DNA of 64,000 nt from Cyanobacteria bacterium RM1_2_2 (GCA_012033495.1 JAAUQT010000002.1:16658-80657); one strand, 5' to 3'. Positions 10,584 through 20,689 are shown, numbered from the stretch's first letter. Program-made: numbers and translations. The notes: generated by a model not told the origin, from the letters alone.

Positions 10584-11237
10584 TTAAGCACAAAGCTGCT
10601 GCATAATTGCATCGTGATCGAGGTTGAGCACCATCGTTTCTATTGGTTCAAGCCGTTTAGGAAGACCCAGCAAAAAGCGGTTACAGTCTGCTCCCATCGA
10701 TTCGCAAGAGGTTTGAATGCAACCAAGTTCTTTGCCTGTTAATTGGCTGAAGAAAGAGGCTAGAATGCCTGCCTCTAGATGGCAAGCAGGCTGATTGTGT
10801 TGGGGTGCCAGACGCGCAAAGGCAGAGTTTTGAATTTTTACGATTAAAAAACCACGCTGTTGATAGGTCTGATCCATTTCAATTTTGCCCCATCCATGCG
10901 CCATCCAGCATTCTTGCAGGGCTTGAATGAATTCAACCATCGGCATATCAGCCAACGGCAGGCTGTAGTAGCCAGTAACTTGCTCGCAGAAGCGGGTGTA
11001 GAAACTTTTGCCCCACCACTTGCCGCAGTTGAACAACACCAGCCGATTTGCCTGTCCGGTCTCTTTATATAAGCCGGAATAGATTGCTTGAATTAAGGTT
11101 TCTGGAACGGCGAGTAGCCGATCGCCTTGGCGATTTTCGAGTAGCCCGACTTCTAAGTCCCCCCGCACATATACATCAGGGGTGAAGAAATTGCCCGGAA
11201 TTCGGTTGTTGACGAGAAGATCAGCGACGGAAATCAT
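10584..11237 (-). CDS. V4R (4-vinyl reductase-like) domain protein, Slr0144-like
   Basis: C-terminal ...ACHLEAGILASFFSQLTGKELGCIQTSCESMGADCNRFLLG, typical V4R motif; paralogous to 12520-13200. Confidence 0.8.
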   Translation of the reverse strand: MISVADLLVNNRIPGNFFTPDVYVRGDLEVGLLENRQGDRLLAVPETLIQAIYSGLYKETGQANRLVLFNCGKWWGKSFYTRFCEQVTGYYSLPLADMPMVEFIQALQECWMAHGWGKIEMDQTYQQRGFLIVKIQNSAFARLAPQHNQPACHLEAGILASFFSQLTGKELGCIQTSCESMGADCNRFLLGLPKRLEPIETMVLNLDHDAIMQQLCA

Positions 11238-11277
11238 AAGAGTGGCAGTGGGTGAATAGAACTAGGCGGTGGTTATG

Positions 11278-11365
11278 GCGCTACGCAAAAAGTTTAGGAC
11301 TCAGGGGGATGGGAGATGTGCCCCGTCAGGGATGGAATCCCTACACCCCGTCTAAACCCAGACAT
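11278..11365 (+). repeat. Dispersed intergenic repeat family 3, copy A
   Basis: gcgctacgca...aggactcagggggatgggag...gtcagggatggaatccctacaccccgtctaaacc. Confidence 0.75.
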
Positions 11366-11488
11366 TGATGGCTATCGCGGATGGTAGGTTTGCAGGCAGG
11401 ATTTGCAGGCAGGATTTGCAGAAATTACTTTCGCAAGAATTAGGCTGAACTTCAGCACATTAGCTGTCATTTTTGCTGTCAAGCTGTT

Positions 11489-11980
11489 TTAGTGGCTGAC
11501 GACCATCTGTGGAGTAGATGATTGCGACAGTAAGGCTTCTTGAGCCAATGACAAACTAGGGCTTAGATAGCTTAACTGTTTTGCGGTAAGCATTTTAGAC
11601 AACTGCTGATTCAGCAATCGATAGAGCTTCGCATCAATTGCTTTGGTGTCATACACTTTTGCTAAGGGGCTAACCCAAGCCAAAAACCGCCGTTCAACCA
11701 GGCTTTCGTCGTTCACCAGTAAGCTGAGGGCACAGTAGCGCAACATCAACAGTGCGTTTTTAAGACAACGTTCCAGGGTTTCCTCTGATTCTTGCGGTGA
11801 GGCTGCTTCTAGTTGATCAGCCACCGCTTGCACGATTTCCAATTCTCGATCGCGCAGGCTGCGGTATGCATCCAACCGTTCTGGCATGGAAGCGACATAC
11901 TGGCTGATGAGCTTCAACTCTTCGGGTTTGAGGTAGCGATTTTCCGCCTCATCAAAGACGGCTGCAATTTGAGGGTGCAT
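11489..11980 (-). CDS. Phycobiliprotein-fold-like protein (cluster paralogue A)
   Basis: CLKNALLMLRYCALSLLVND aligns without gaps to the phycobiliprotein CxRDxxYYLRxxxYxxxxGD segment. Confidence 0.6.
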   Translation of the reverse strand: MHPQIAAVFDEAENRYLKPEELKLISQYVASMPERLDAYRSLRDRELEIVQAVADQLEAASPQESEETLERCLKNALLMLRYCALSLLVNDESLVERRFLAWVSPLAKVYDTKAIDAKLYRLLNQQLSKMLTAKQLSYLSPSLSLAQEALLSQSSTPQMVVSH

Positions 11981-12223
11981 AAGCGGATGAAATGGGTAAA
12001 TGAGTAAAGAGGAAATGCCCAGAAATCAGTTTCTTTTAGCCCAATGAATCCCCCATGGAATTCGGAATGACGGAGTTGAATAGTCGTATCCGTCGGTAGG
12101 GGTTGGTGGGTTGCCTCATTTTGAGAATTGGCAGCGGGCTGGACTAGCAAGCCTTGGCTAAAACAAGTCAGTTAAAACAAATTGGTTAAACCAAATCAGT
12201 CCAAATCAGTCCAAATAAACCAG

Positions 12224-12523
12224 TCAAAACAAGTCGGTAAATTCTTCTAACGTGAGGGCATCGTCGGCTTCAGCAGATGCGACTGAGGGCGGTTTGAGCG
12301 GAACCGCTGCATCGCCTTCCCAGTTGATGGTGCTAAAAAACTGGCTGACCGTGAGCAGCAGGGGCGAGTGAGACTCGTTGCGAGCAGCTAGCCGCAAGGT
12401 TTGGATCTCTGGCGGATGGTCGTCCCAGTTGATGGCATTAAAAAACTGCTGTACTGTTTGCCTCAGCCAAGCTTGCGGGGGATGGGCACTTGAGCCATTT
12501 TTAGGCAATGTTGCTTGAGTCAT
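12224..12523 (-). CDS. Small cluster protein with internal two-fold repeat, Slr0145-like
   Basis: VQQFFNAINWDDHPP and VSQFFSTINWEGDAA; 4-nt ATGA overlap with the preceding V4R ORF. Confidence 0.7.
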   Translation of the reverse strand: MTQATLPKNGSSAHPPQAWLRQTVQQFFNAINWDDHPPEIQTLRLAARNESHSPLLLTVSQFFSTINWEGDAAVPLKPPSVASAEADDALTLEEFTDLF

Positions 12524-13200
12524 CGCAAGATTTCTCCAGACCGTAAGCGCTTCTCAATGTCGCGGGCAGTGGCTCCTTCATTCATCCAAAAGGCAGCAGC
12601 ATCAATCCGATCTTGCCCGCCGATCAAGAATTTGCAGTAGGTTTCGCCCATTGAGTAACATTGGATTTCAATGCAGCTTAGCTGTTTTTTGACCAACTCT
12701 GTAAAAAAGCCAGCAAACAGTCCGGCGTAGAGGTAGCAAACGGGCTTACCAACATCGCCTAGAGTACGCGCCACAGCAGAGTCAAAAATATTGATAAACA
12801 TGAAGCCCTGCTTGCGGTCGCCCATGTCAATTTCCCAGCGCCCCCAGCCCTGAGCCGTGAAGGGCCACCACCAAGTTTCGAGCAAGAATAATAGGTTGGT
12901 TTGCCGCATACTGCGCTCAAACTCTTTCTCAAACCAGTTTTCAAAGAAGAAGGCATCTTTTAAGCCCCACTCGCAGCCGATCGTGTACATTGTGGCAGCA
13001 GAGGCATCCCCTACTTCTTCTTGCAGCCCTTCAACCAAGCCAATAATAAAATCTTCGGTGGTGAGGATGTTCTGACCTTGGTTCCAGTCCAGAATGGTTC
13101 CTTTGTCGGGGTCAAACTGGAAAAAATCACGGAAGCCGTAGTGGTTGTGCTTTTTAGGATGTTTGCGTTTGACTGAATTTTGTGCAGTTGCAATTACCAT
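12520..13200 (-). CDS. V4R domain protein, Slr0147-like
   Basis: VCYLYAGLFAGFFTELVKKQLSCIEIQCYSMGETYCKFLIGG. Confidence 0.82.
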   Translation of the reverse strand: MVIATAQNSVKRKHPKKHNHYGFRDFFQFDPDKGTILDWNQGQNILTTEDFIIGLVEGLQEEVGDASAATMYTIGCEWGLKDAFFFENWFEKEFERSMRQTNLLFLLETWWWPFTAQGWGRWEIDMGDRKQGFMFINIFDSAVARTLGDVGKPVCYLYAGLFAGFFTELVKKQLSCIEIQCYSMGETYCKFLIGGQDRIDAAAFWMNEGATARDIEKRLRSGEILR

Positions 13201-13314
13201 AATTGATCCTTCGTTGATTCTGGTGACAGATGCTAGTTACAGAGGGGTTGAAAAAAGGGGTTGAAAAAAAACAAAGCCTTGCTGCAATTGCAGGTCATGA
13301 CAGCCCGTAGGCTG

Positions 13315-13791
13315 CTAGGTGAGGGTTCCCAAGGTGCGACGGCTCAATTCCAAAAGAGGACACACTAAATTAGCTTGTGGAGCCGTCAGCGACTGTTTCA
13401 CGACTTCTTGGAGCACTTGATAGGTTAAGTTGCAACTGCGCTGGGCGCCAAATGCTCGCATGATGGTTTGAAACCAGAGCAACAGCCGTTCCCGAAATGT
13501 CTCGGTATCATCCATGAGGACAGCAACAGCAACGTAACGCATGACTCGCAGAGTATCACGCTTCCACTTCGCGCTGAGGTCGTCTCCCCCATGGCTGAAC
13601 ACACTCGGATCGATGGAGCGCATTTTGGTATAGGTTTGCTGAACGAGGGTTGTTTCTAACTCTTGAAGTCTCTGATAAGTCTGAACACGCAAGTTGAAGG
13701 AGCGCACATAGTCGATAGCAAAGGTCAATTCAGCATCGCTGGCGTAGCGACCGTCGATTTCACGGGTGAGGCGTTCAAGCTGGCTCAACAT
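13315..13791 (-). CDS. Phycobiliprotein-fold-like protein (cluster paralogue B)
   Basis: WKRDTLRVMRYVAVAVLMDDTETFRERLLLWFQTIMRAFG aligns to the bilin-site helix of allophycocyanin-type proteins; Cys replaced by Trp. Confidence 0.6.
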   Translation of the reverse strand: MLSQLERLTREIDGRYASDAELTFAIDYVRSFNLRVQTYQRLQELETTLVQQTYTKMRSIDPSVFSHGGDDLSAKWKRDTLRVMRYVAVAVLMDDTETFRERLLLWFQTIMRAFGAQRSCNLTYQVLQEVVKQSLTAPQANLVCPLLELSRRTLGTLT

Positions 13792-14263
13792 GGACAGAAT
13801 CTCTCTGAATGGAATGCTAGCAGAAGGTCAGATTGAGATGAAGCTAATTAGACAGGTCCTTGGACAAATTGGACAATTTGTAGCAACAGTTGCTTTCGTG
13901 GAAAGGAAATAGGGGCTTACCATTAGCAGATCATGGAACCCCTTACCTCCCATTGTTTTCAAGTCTGCAACTGAGTACCATCAAGTCTAAAATTCCTCCT
14001 TCATCATAAAAGTAGGAACTTTTTTCAGTATTCCCTGGTTTGCTATTCTCAATGCAACAATGAGAAAGTTTAAGCATGGCTGCTGTTTGTCAGATCTGAA
14101 ATATAGCAATAGATATAGCAGTCCTAAAGGATCGGTAGAAGAGGGTAGAGGGAGTAAAACCCTCTCCTTGGAAAGGACTCAAACCTCTCTTGTTTTTTTC
14201 ATATTCATAGATGATTTGGGATGGCTATAGATCTGTTGAAAAGATCTGTTGAAATCACTCTGC

Positions 14264-14749
14264 CTAAACATCACTGCTGCGGGAAAAGAATTCACCAAAG
14301 TTAAGATTAGTGCTTTTCTCAATCTGTTTCAGCATCGAGCGGGTAATCAGCTTGCCTTCTTCGACCAGCACTTGCCCTGTGATCGGATGCAGGAGATTTT
14401 GCTCAGCCCGGCGTCCAATTAAGGCTTCGATGTCTTGAATGGAGTTAATGTACATACCGGGCGGCAGTTCCACCACCACACCGTTAGAGACGACCCTGGC
14501 CTGACAGGCCAGCCGCGAATTATTCTGGCAGGAAGTAATGACTTCTAGGGTTCTTTGCTCTCGACGGTTGATGGGGGTCAGAGCTGCCATGCCATCTTTA
14601 ACATAGACATGGCAGGTAGCACACATTCCCCGACCACCGCATTCTCGCAGTACATCTAGATCTTTCGAGATCAAGACAGATAATAAATTGCCATTCGTTT
14701 CGACGGCTGTTTCTTGGGCAATCGGTTCTAGCCGCACGATCTTCACCAT
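14264..14749 (-). CDS. 2Fe-2S ferredoxin, Slr0148-like
   Basis: CGGRGMCATCHVYV...SRLACQARV (CX5CX2C...C). Confidence 0.85.
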   Translation of the reverse strand: MVKIVRLEPIAQETAVETNGNLLSVLISKDLDVLRECGGRGMCATCHVYVKDGMAALTPINRREQRTLEVITSCQNNSRLACQARVVSNGVVVELPPGMYINSIQDIEALIGRRAEQNLLHPITGQVLVEEGKLITRSMLKQIEKSTNLNFGEFFSRSSDV

Positions 14750-14843
14750 TCCACCTTTGCTCCTTAACTCTGTACTTGAAAAAAGTTTTAGCCAGAACTG
14801 ACATTATTCAACTTCAGCAAAGCTCAACATAGGTCAAACTCAA

Positions 14844-14946
14844 CTTAGGATCGTGGATTGAATCAATCCGTCAACTGGACAGGCGGGGTTTGCAGATCAA
14901 TGGGCATCCTGCAATGGATTTGATAGCAAAACCTGCCCCTACCAAT
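14844..14946 (+). repeat. Dispersed intergenic repeat family 1, copy A
   Basis: cttaggatcgtggattgaatcaatccgtcaactggacaggcgggg...cagatcaatgggcatcctgcaatggatttga... Confidence 0.85.
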
Positions 14947-15054
14947 TATTGAACTTATTTCATTCCCATTCCTTAGCCAAATCCCACTGGGATTGTAACG
15001 CTTACAGTCTTCACCTTCAGTCCTACAAGCTTCAGTTCTACTTGCCTTAAAGCA

Positions 15055-16071
15055 TTAATCAACTGAGCGAGGTGGCTGAAATAAGATCGCTTTTTGCTGT
15101 TCGGTCAAGACTTGCTGCGCGATTTTAGTGAAATCTCGGATGACCTTAGAACATCGTTCCATGAAAGCTGCAACCCACACTTGAAGCCATCTATGCTGTT
15201 CGGGCGTTAGACTGGGAAGAGGCTGAGAAGGATTTTCCACTGAGAAGGTCATCTGAGTTGAGCGCTCGATCTGAAAGTGATTGAGCCAATCAATTGCAGG
15301 ACGAGTAGACTTCCAATAGTTCGCAACTACCAGAGTTCCCAAATATTGGGTGGTTAGCTGATTGAGCGCATTAACTGCTGCCAGCACATCTTTCATGTCT
15401 ATAGACAGATCTGGCGGCAGGTCTACAAGATGCGAGGCTGAAGCAGCAATCTGGGATGGATTGAGTTGCTCCTCCGGCAAGGCAATCGGTGGATGAGCTG
15501 AGGGTGAGGTCGCTTGGAATGGAGTGGGCTGTTTGTGGATAGGCACGACCTGCACAGTTTCAGTCTTAGCTTTGGTTTCAGTCTTAGCTTTGTGCAGATT
15601 AGCGGGTTGATGATTTGGCGACTCATCTGCTGGTGCAGAGGGTTGTGCAGGTTCGAGGACGGGTTTTGAATTTTGCTGTACGGGTTGCCAAACCAGAGGA
15701 ATTTGGGCGGCAATGGCTTGAAAAGCGGTAATTGGATCTCCTTGATCAAGCTGCAACTCTAAGAGCACCCGCCTCACAGCTTGCGTATAGGTCGCTTGGG
15801 GTAGGGTGTTGCCAGTGAGCACCAGCAGGGTAATACCTCGATTCAATTTGTGTAGGTAAATGCGGTAGAAGTCGAACTGAAACTCGAAGGAATTGAAGCC
15901 GTCTGGTGTGGTTTCGAGGACTTGCTGAATGCCCTGCGCAATTGCCTTTTGTTGAGAAGCGTCAAAATTAGCACCGAACCCGTGAAAATAGGGACGAGAT
16001 AGCCCATCAATGAGAGCAATGCCCGCAATTCCTGGTACAGTCAAAAAATCCTGAATAACCTCCTGTTTCAT
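15055..16071 (-). CDS. Hypothetical protein, roadblock/LC7-like N-terminus; first gene of the cluster
   Basis: MKQEVIQDFLTVPGIAGIALIDGLSRPYFHGFG...; co-directional with the V4R cluster. Confidence 0.55.
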   Translation of the reverse strand: MKQEVIQDFLTVPGIAGIALIDGLSRPYFHGFGANFDASQQKAIAQGIQQVLETTPDGFNSFEFQFDFYRIYLHKLNRGITLLVLTGNTLPQATYTQAVRRVLLELQLDQGDPITAFQAIAAQIPLVWQPVQQNSKPVLEPAQPSAPADESPNHQPANLHKAKTETKAKTETVQVVPIHKQPTPFQATSPSAHPPIALPEEQLNPSQIAASASHLVDLPPDLSIDMKDVLAAVNALNQLTTQYLGTLVVANYWKSTRPAIDWLNHFQIERSTQMTFSVENPSQPLPSLTPEQHRWLQVWVAAFMERCSKVIRDFTKIAQQVLTEQQKAILFQPPRSVD

Positions 16072-16365
16072 AAATGTTTGATCAAGCTTCCCCCATCGAC
16101 CTGAGATCCCCTATTCATTATGATTCTTTATAGCTAGATCCTTCTAGCGAGATTTTGCTTAGCGAGATCTTTTACTGATTCCGACGATTCTAGTCCGACT
16201 GCAAAAGAATTTGCCTCTTTTAGAACACAAATTCTTTTGCACGCTTGGTGTTGTACTTCTTTAACTTAAGCGTTCAATTATCCGAATCCCTTGTATGATG
16301 TCCATCTCAGGGAGTACGGTTTACCGAGTGTTACGGCTTTCCTTCCAAATTTGGATTTAACAGCC

Positions 16366-17376
16366 ATGTCTGATCTTCCTTTTACTCTGGATCAGTTACG
16401 CATTCTTAAGGCAATTGCTGCTGAAGGAAGCTTTAAGCGTGCGGCTGATAGCCTTTATGTTTCTCAGCCTGCTGTGAGTCTTCAGGTACAAAACCTGGAA
16501 CGCCAGCTTGATGTGCCTTTGTTCGACCGGGGTGGCCGCCGCGCCCAGTTGACCGAGGCAGGTCATTTGCTGCTGAGCTATGGCGATCGCATTTTGAGCC
16601 TGTGTGAGGAAACCTGCCGCGCCATTGAAGACCTACAGAACCTGCAAGGTGGAACTTTAATTGTAGGAGCTAGCCAAACCACCGGCACTTATCTGCTGCC
16701 GCGCATGTTGGGCTTGTTTCGCCAAAAATATCCGGATGTAGCAGTTCAACTGCATGTTCATTCCACCCGGCGCACGGCTTGGAGTGTGGCAAATGGGCAG
16801 ATTGATCTGGCGATTATTGGGGGTGAGATTCCGCCCGAACTCCAAGATTCTCTGGAGGTTGCCCCTTATGCTGAAGACGAAATGGCGCTGATTCTGCCGA
16901 TGTTTCATCCGTTTACTCGTCTGCATCAGATCGAAAAAGACGACTTGTATAAGCTGCAATTTATTGCGCTTGATTCCCAATCTACGATTCGCAAAGTGAT
17001 TGATCAGGTGTTGACGCGCTGTGGCATTGAAACGCGACGGCTCAAGATCGAGATGGAGCTAAACACGATTGAAGCCATCAAAAACGCAGTCCAGGCTGGT
17101 TTAGGTGCAGCTTTTGTCTCGATTTCAGCAATTGAGAAGGAGTTGCAGATGGGCGTTTTGCATCGGGCGCGGATTGAAGGCGTAGTTGTAAATCGCACGC
17201 TGTCGGTCATTTTTAACCCGAATCGCTATCGATCAAAAGCCGCAGAAGCCTTTACCAAGGAGATTTTGCCACAGTTTGCTACGTATGAAGCCTCTGTGAC
17301 GGAAGAGGTCGCTGCCCTGACTGTAGCGGAACATTCCTTGCCCCTTGAAGCCACCACGTCTCATCCGGGTAGCTAA
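16366..17376 (+). CDS. rbcR: LysR-family transcriptional regulator, RbcR/CbbR type
   Basis: [61 protein letters not shown]; divergent from the V4R cluster. Confidence 0.82.
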   Translation: MSDLPFTLDQLRILKAIAAEGSFKRAADSLYVSQPAVSLQVQNLERQLDVPLFDRGGRRAQLTEAGHLLLSYGDRILSLCEETCRAIEDLQNLQGGTLIVGASQTTGTYLLPRMLGLFRQKYPDVAVQLHVHSTRRTAWSVANGQIDLAIIGGEIPPELQDSLEVAPYAEDEMALILPMFHPFTRLHQIEKDDLYKLQFIALDSQSTIRKVIDQVLTRCGIETRRLKIEMELNTIEAIKNAVQAGLGAAFVSISAIEKELQMGVLHRARIEGVVVNRTLSVIFNPNRYRSKAAEAFTKEILPQFATYEASVTEEVAALTVAEHSLPLEATTSHPGS

Positions 17377-17628
17377 TGACTAGCCATCGGTGAGGAGGTT
17401 GAAACTTGAGTTTAGCCTGGCATTTAGACAAGCCATCCGGCTTTTTGTCTGTTCTTTTCAATTGTCTTGAAAATTAAACCCTAGGATTCCAAACTGTTTT
17501 GCTCCTGAAATTGCGGAACTGGCTGCATCCGTCACTGATTGGCATGGTTTAGGCTAGTTATCAAGGAGCAGAACCTGACTCCTGTACGCCAGCCGTTGTT
17601 GTGTCCTCCCTTTTAGTAGCCAACATTC

Positions 17629-19200
17629 ATGGAGATCTACTGCACTCGTCCGGGCTGTTTGCGACCGCTGAATCAATTTCCTGACCTGGATGACAGTACC
17701 AAATTGAAGGCAGTGCCCCAAAAATATTGCACTGCTTGCGGAATGCCACTGATTCTAGACAATCGCTACTTTGCAACCAAGCTGTTGGGTAGGGGTGGAT
17801 TTGGGGCCGCTTTTTTGGCAAGAGATCGGCGAACTCCAGGGATGCGCTACTGCGTGGTCAAGCAGTTTCTGCCTGCCGGCAACCTGACACCGGATCAGCT
17901 ACAAACGGCGCTAAAACTCTTTGAACGAGAAGCAGAAGTTTTAGAGGATTTAGGCAATCGGCATTTGCAAATTCCCGATTTGTTGGCATTTTTTCCGCTG
18001 GATGTGCCGAGCCAGTCGGGGCAGGCACATCAGGGAAGTCAGGCAAATCAGGCAAATCAGTTTTTCTACATCGTGCAGGAATTTGTCGATGGGGAAGACA
18101 TGGAAACAGAGCTAGCCCAAAAAGGTCGGTTTTCTGAGGCGGAAGTCTTAGAAATCTTGACAGAAATGCTGAAAATCTTGCAATTTGTCCACGAAAATCA
18201 CTCGATTCACCGCGACATCAAGCCTTCCAACATCATGCGACGACGGGATGGGCTGCTGTTTTTGCTAGATTTTGGAGCCGTTAAGCAAGTCACTGCTGGA
18301 GCCGGAGCCGCCCAAGCTGGACGCTCGACAGGCATTTATTCTATGGGTTTTGCCCCACCCGAACAAATGCGCGGCGACAAGGTGTATCCGGCAACTGATT
18401 TATATGCGCTGGCGGTTACTTGCATCACCCTCCTCACCGGCAAACAGCCCAACGAACTCCACGACACCTACAGCGATACCTGGAACTGGCGCAGCTATGC
18501 TCAAGTCAGCGACCGACTCGAAGCCATCCTAAACCGACTGCTTTTACCAACTCCCAATCAACGCTTTCAATCGGCAGCCGAAGTGCTTGCAGCCCTCCAA
18601 CCACTGCCATCGCCTCATTTTGCCCCCAGCCCAACTCCCAGCACAACTCCTAGCGTCACGCCTCCCGTCCCGCTTCCCGCCAGTCCAGCCAAACCCAGCG
18701 CCACCAAGCTGCAATCCGCTCCCCCGTCTTCTCCCCCCGCCCCGTCTCCGCCACCGCCACCGCCCATCGTCCGCTCCAGGACAACCTCATTCGCCCTTTG
18801 GGAAGTCCTGGCGAGCGCGGCTTTTACCGGATTTGAAGGTGGTTTGCTAGCGATTGCGGTTGCCAGTTTGCTGGGTACGGTGGGGCTTTCGCCTGTGTTT
18901 TGGATGGTTTTGATGGCTTTAGTTGCGGTGATGGTGTATGCCCAAACTCGACGCTGGCTAGAGAAGGTGGATTTGCTGATCATTGCAGGCGTAACCTTAT
19001 TTTTGGTGCGTTTTCTGCCCTTTGCGCTGTTACACAAAATTGTCTTGTTACCGCCGCTCAGCACGGTTGCTCAAGTGTTAGGAATTGGCAACAGTCCACT
19101 GGCACTCATTTTGCTGATTGCTGGCTTCACTGGCTTAATTGCCATTGCCGCAACGGCAGCTTTTCGGCTGATTTATAACCTGCTCTCTCGGCTATTGTGA
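17629..19200 (+). CDS. Ser/Thr protein kinase with N-terminal Cys-rich (zinc-ribbon-like) segment and C-terminal TM region
   Basis: CTRPGCLRPL...KYCTACGMPL; SIHRDIKPSNIMRR; LLDFGAVKQV. Confidence 0.9.
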   Translation: MEIYCTRPGCLRPLNQFPDLDDSTKLKAVPQKYCTACGMPLILDNRYFATKLLGRGGFGAAFLARDRRTPGMRYCVVKQFLPAGNLTPDQLQTALKLFEREAEVLEDLGNRHLQIPDLLAFFPLDVPSQSGQAHQGSQANQANQFFYIVQEFVDGEDMETELAQKGRFSEAEVLEILTEMLKILQFVHENHSIHRDIKPSNIMRRRDGLLFLLDFGAVKQVTAGAGAAQAGRSTGIYSMGFAPPEQMRGDKVYPATDLYALAVTCITLLTGKQPNELHDTYSDTWNWRSYAQVSDRLEAILNRLLLPTPNQRFQSAAEVLAALQPLPSPHFAPSPTPSTTPSVTPPVPLPASPAKPSATKLQSAPPSSPPAPSPPPPPPIVRSRTTSFALWEVLASAAFTGFEGGLLAIAVASLLGTVGLSPVFWMVLMALVAVMVYAQTRRWLEKVDLLIIAGVTLFLVRFLPFALLHKIVLLPPLSTVAQVLGIGNSPLALILLIAGFTGLIAIAATAAFRLIYNLLSRLL

Positions 19201-19207
19201 CTTTGGC

Positions 19208-20629
19208 ATGTCTCAGAAGAACGAAACCCCCGCTTTATTGCTTGCCCTACTGTTGACGATCGGCTTGATCGGCGGAGTCGCCTGGTGGTTGACCAGGGGC
19301 ATGACGACTCAATTGCTGCCTGGTGAGCAAAATACTCAAACTGGTGTAGAACCGACATTAACCGGAAATCGCACGCCTTTTTCAGAGCGCTGGAGTTTGG
19401 GCGCAAGGTCGCTGGCTCAAAGCCCGTCGGAAGACAAACTATCGGGTATCACTGCAATTGCTAGTCAGGACTATGCTGCGGCTGTGGCTGCCCTAGAAGC
19501 AGCTTTGGAAAACAATCGGAACGATCCAGAAGCCTTAATTTATCTCAACAATGCTCGGATTGGAGAGCAGGAAGCCTACACCATCGCGGTTTCTGTGCCC
19601 GTCGCCACTGCGCCTGATCCAGCCCTGGAAATTTTGCGCGGTGTTGCCCAAGCTCAAGATGAGGTGAATCGACGGGGCGGCATTGCAGGAGTGCCGCTGA
19701 AAGTGATGATTGTCAGCGACGACAATGATCCAACAGTTTCCCAGAATGTGGCCAATGGTTTAGTGAAAGACGAGTCGGTGTTGGGAGTAATTGGGCATTT
19801 TGGCAGTGATGCTACCCTCGCCGCGGGGCAAATTTATGAACAGGGCAACCTGCCGATGATTTCGCCCACCAGCACTTCGGTACAGATTGCTAATTTAGGA
19901 GACTACGTATTTCGCACTGTACCCAGCGATCGGTTTACGGCAACTTCGCTGTCTCGCCATCTGCTGAGCGGGTTGGGTCAACAAAATGCTGCGATTTATT
20001 ACAACTCCACCAGCAGCTATAGCCAATCGCTGAAAAACGAATTTGTCACCGCGCTGACCAGTGACGGCGGGCAGGTTGTCGCTGAATTTGATCTGAGTGG
20101 CTCTGGCTTTAATGCTCTGGATACATTACGCCAAGCAAAAGCGCAAGGAGCCGAAGCAATTGTGTTAGCGGCAAACACCGACACACTCGATGCCGCTTTG
20201 TTGGTGGTTGCGGTGAATCGTCAGGAGTTGCCCATTTTAGGGGGAGACAGCATTTACAATCCAAAGACCCTGCAAGCCGTCGGAGACTCTGCTGGCAATC
20301 TGGTCGTTGCTGTCCCCTGGATCTTGCTCTCCGATCCTCAATCTACCTTTGTCAGAACATCTGCCTCCCTCTGGGGTGGAGACGTGAACTGGCGGACGGC
20401 AATGGCTTACGATGCGGCTCAGGTTTTCATTGCGGCAATGCAGCAAAATCCTACCCGTACCGGGATTCAGCAAGTCATCGACGATCCTGGCTTTTCGACA
20501 CTAGGGGCGACGGGTACAATCCGGTTTTTGCCATCAGGAGATCGCAATCAGCCGATGCAGCTTGTGACCGTAGAAGCCGGATCACGGTCGGGCTACGGCT
20601 ACGACTTTGTGCCCCTGCCTGTCCCGTAG
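19208..20629 (+). CDS. Branched-chain amino-acid-type periplasmic binding protein / receptor ligand-binding protein, membrane anchored
   Basis: N-terminal TM; QAQDEVNRRGGIAGVPLKVMIVSDDNDP, VIGHFGSDATLAAGQIYEQGNLPMISPTST. Confidence 0.82.
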   Translation: MSQKNETPALLLALLLTIGLIGGVAWWLTRGMTTQLLPGEQNTQTGVEPTLTGNRTPFSERWSLGARSLAQSPSEDKLSGITAIASQDYAAAVAALEAALENNRNDPEALIYLNNARIGEQEAYTIAVSVPVATAPDPALEILRGVAQAQDEVNRRGGIAGVPLKVMIVSDDNDPTVSQNVANGLVKDESVLGVIGHFGSDATLAAGQIYEQGNLPMISPTSTSVQIANLGDYVFRTVPSDRFTATSLSRHLLSGLGQQNAAIYYNSTSSYSQSLKNEFVTALTSDGGQVVAEFDLSGSGFNALDTLRQAKAQGAEAIVLAANTDTLDAALLVVAVNRQELPILGGDSIYNPKTLQAVGDSAGNLVVAVPWILLSDPQSTFVRTSASLWGGDVNWRTAMAYDAAQVFIAAMQQNPTRTGIQQVIDDPGFSTLGATGTIRFLPSGDRNQPMQLVTVEAGSRSGYGYDFVPLPVP

Positions 20630-20689
20630 CTGGCAATTCTAACCAGGGTTGGTGATCAAGAACCGCTAGATGAGTCAGCAGAAAAGGCA

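Noticed and set aside
18615-19064. 149-aa minus ORF rich in Gly (GGGGGGDGAGGEDGG)
   Set aside because: Antisense of the Pro-rich linker in the kinase gene.
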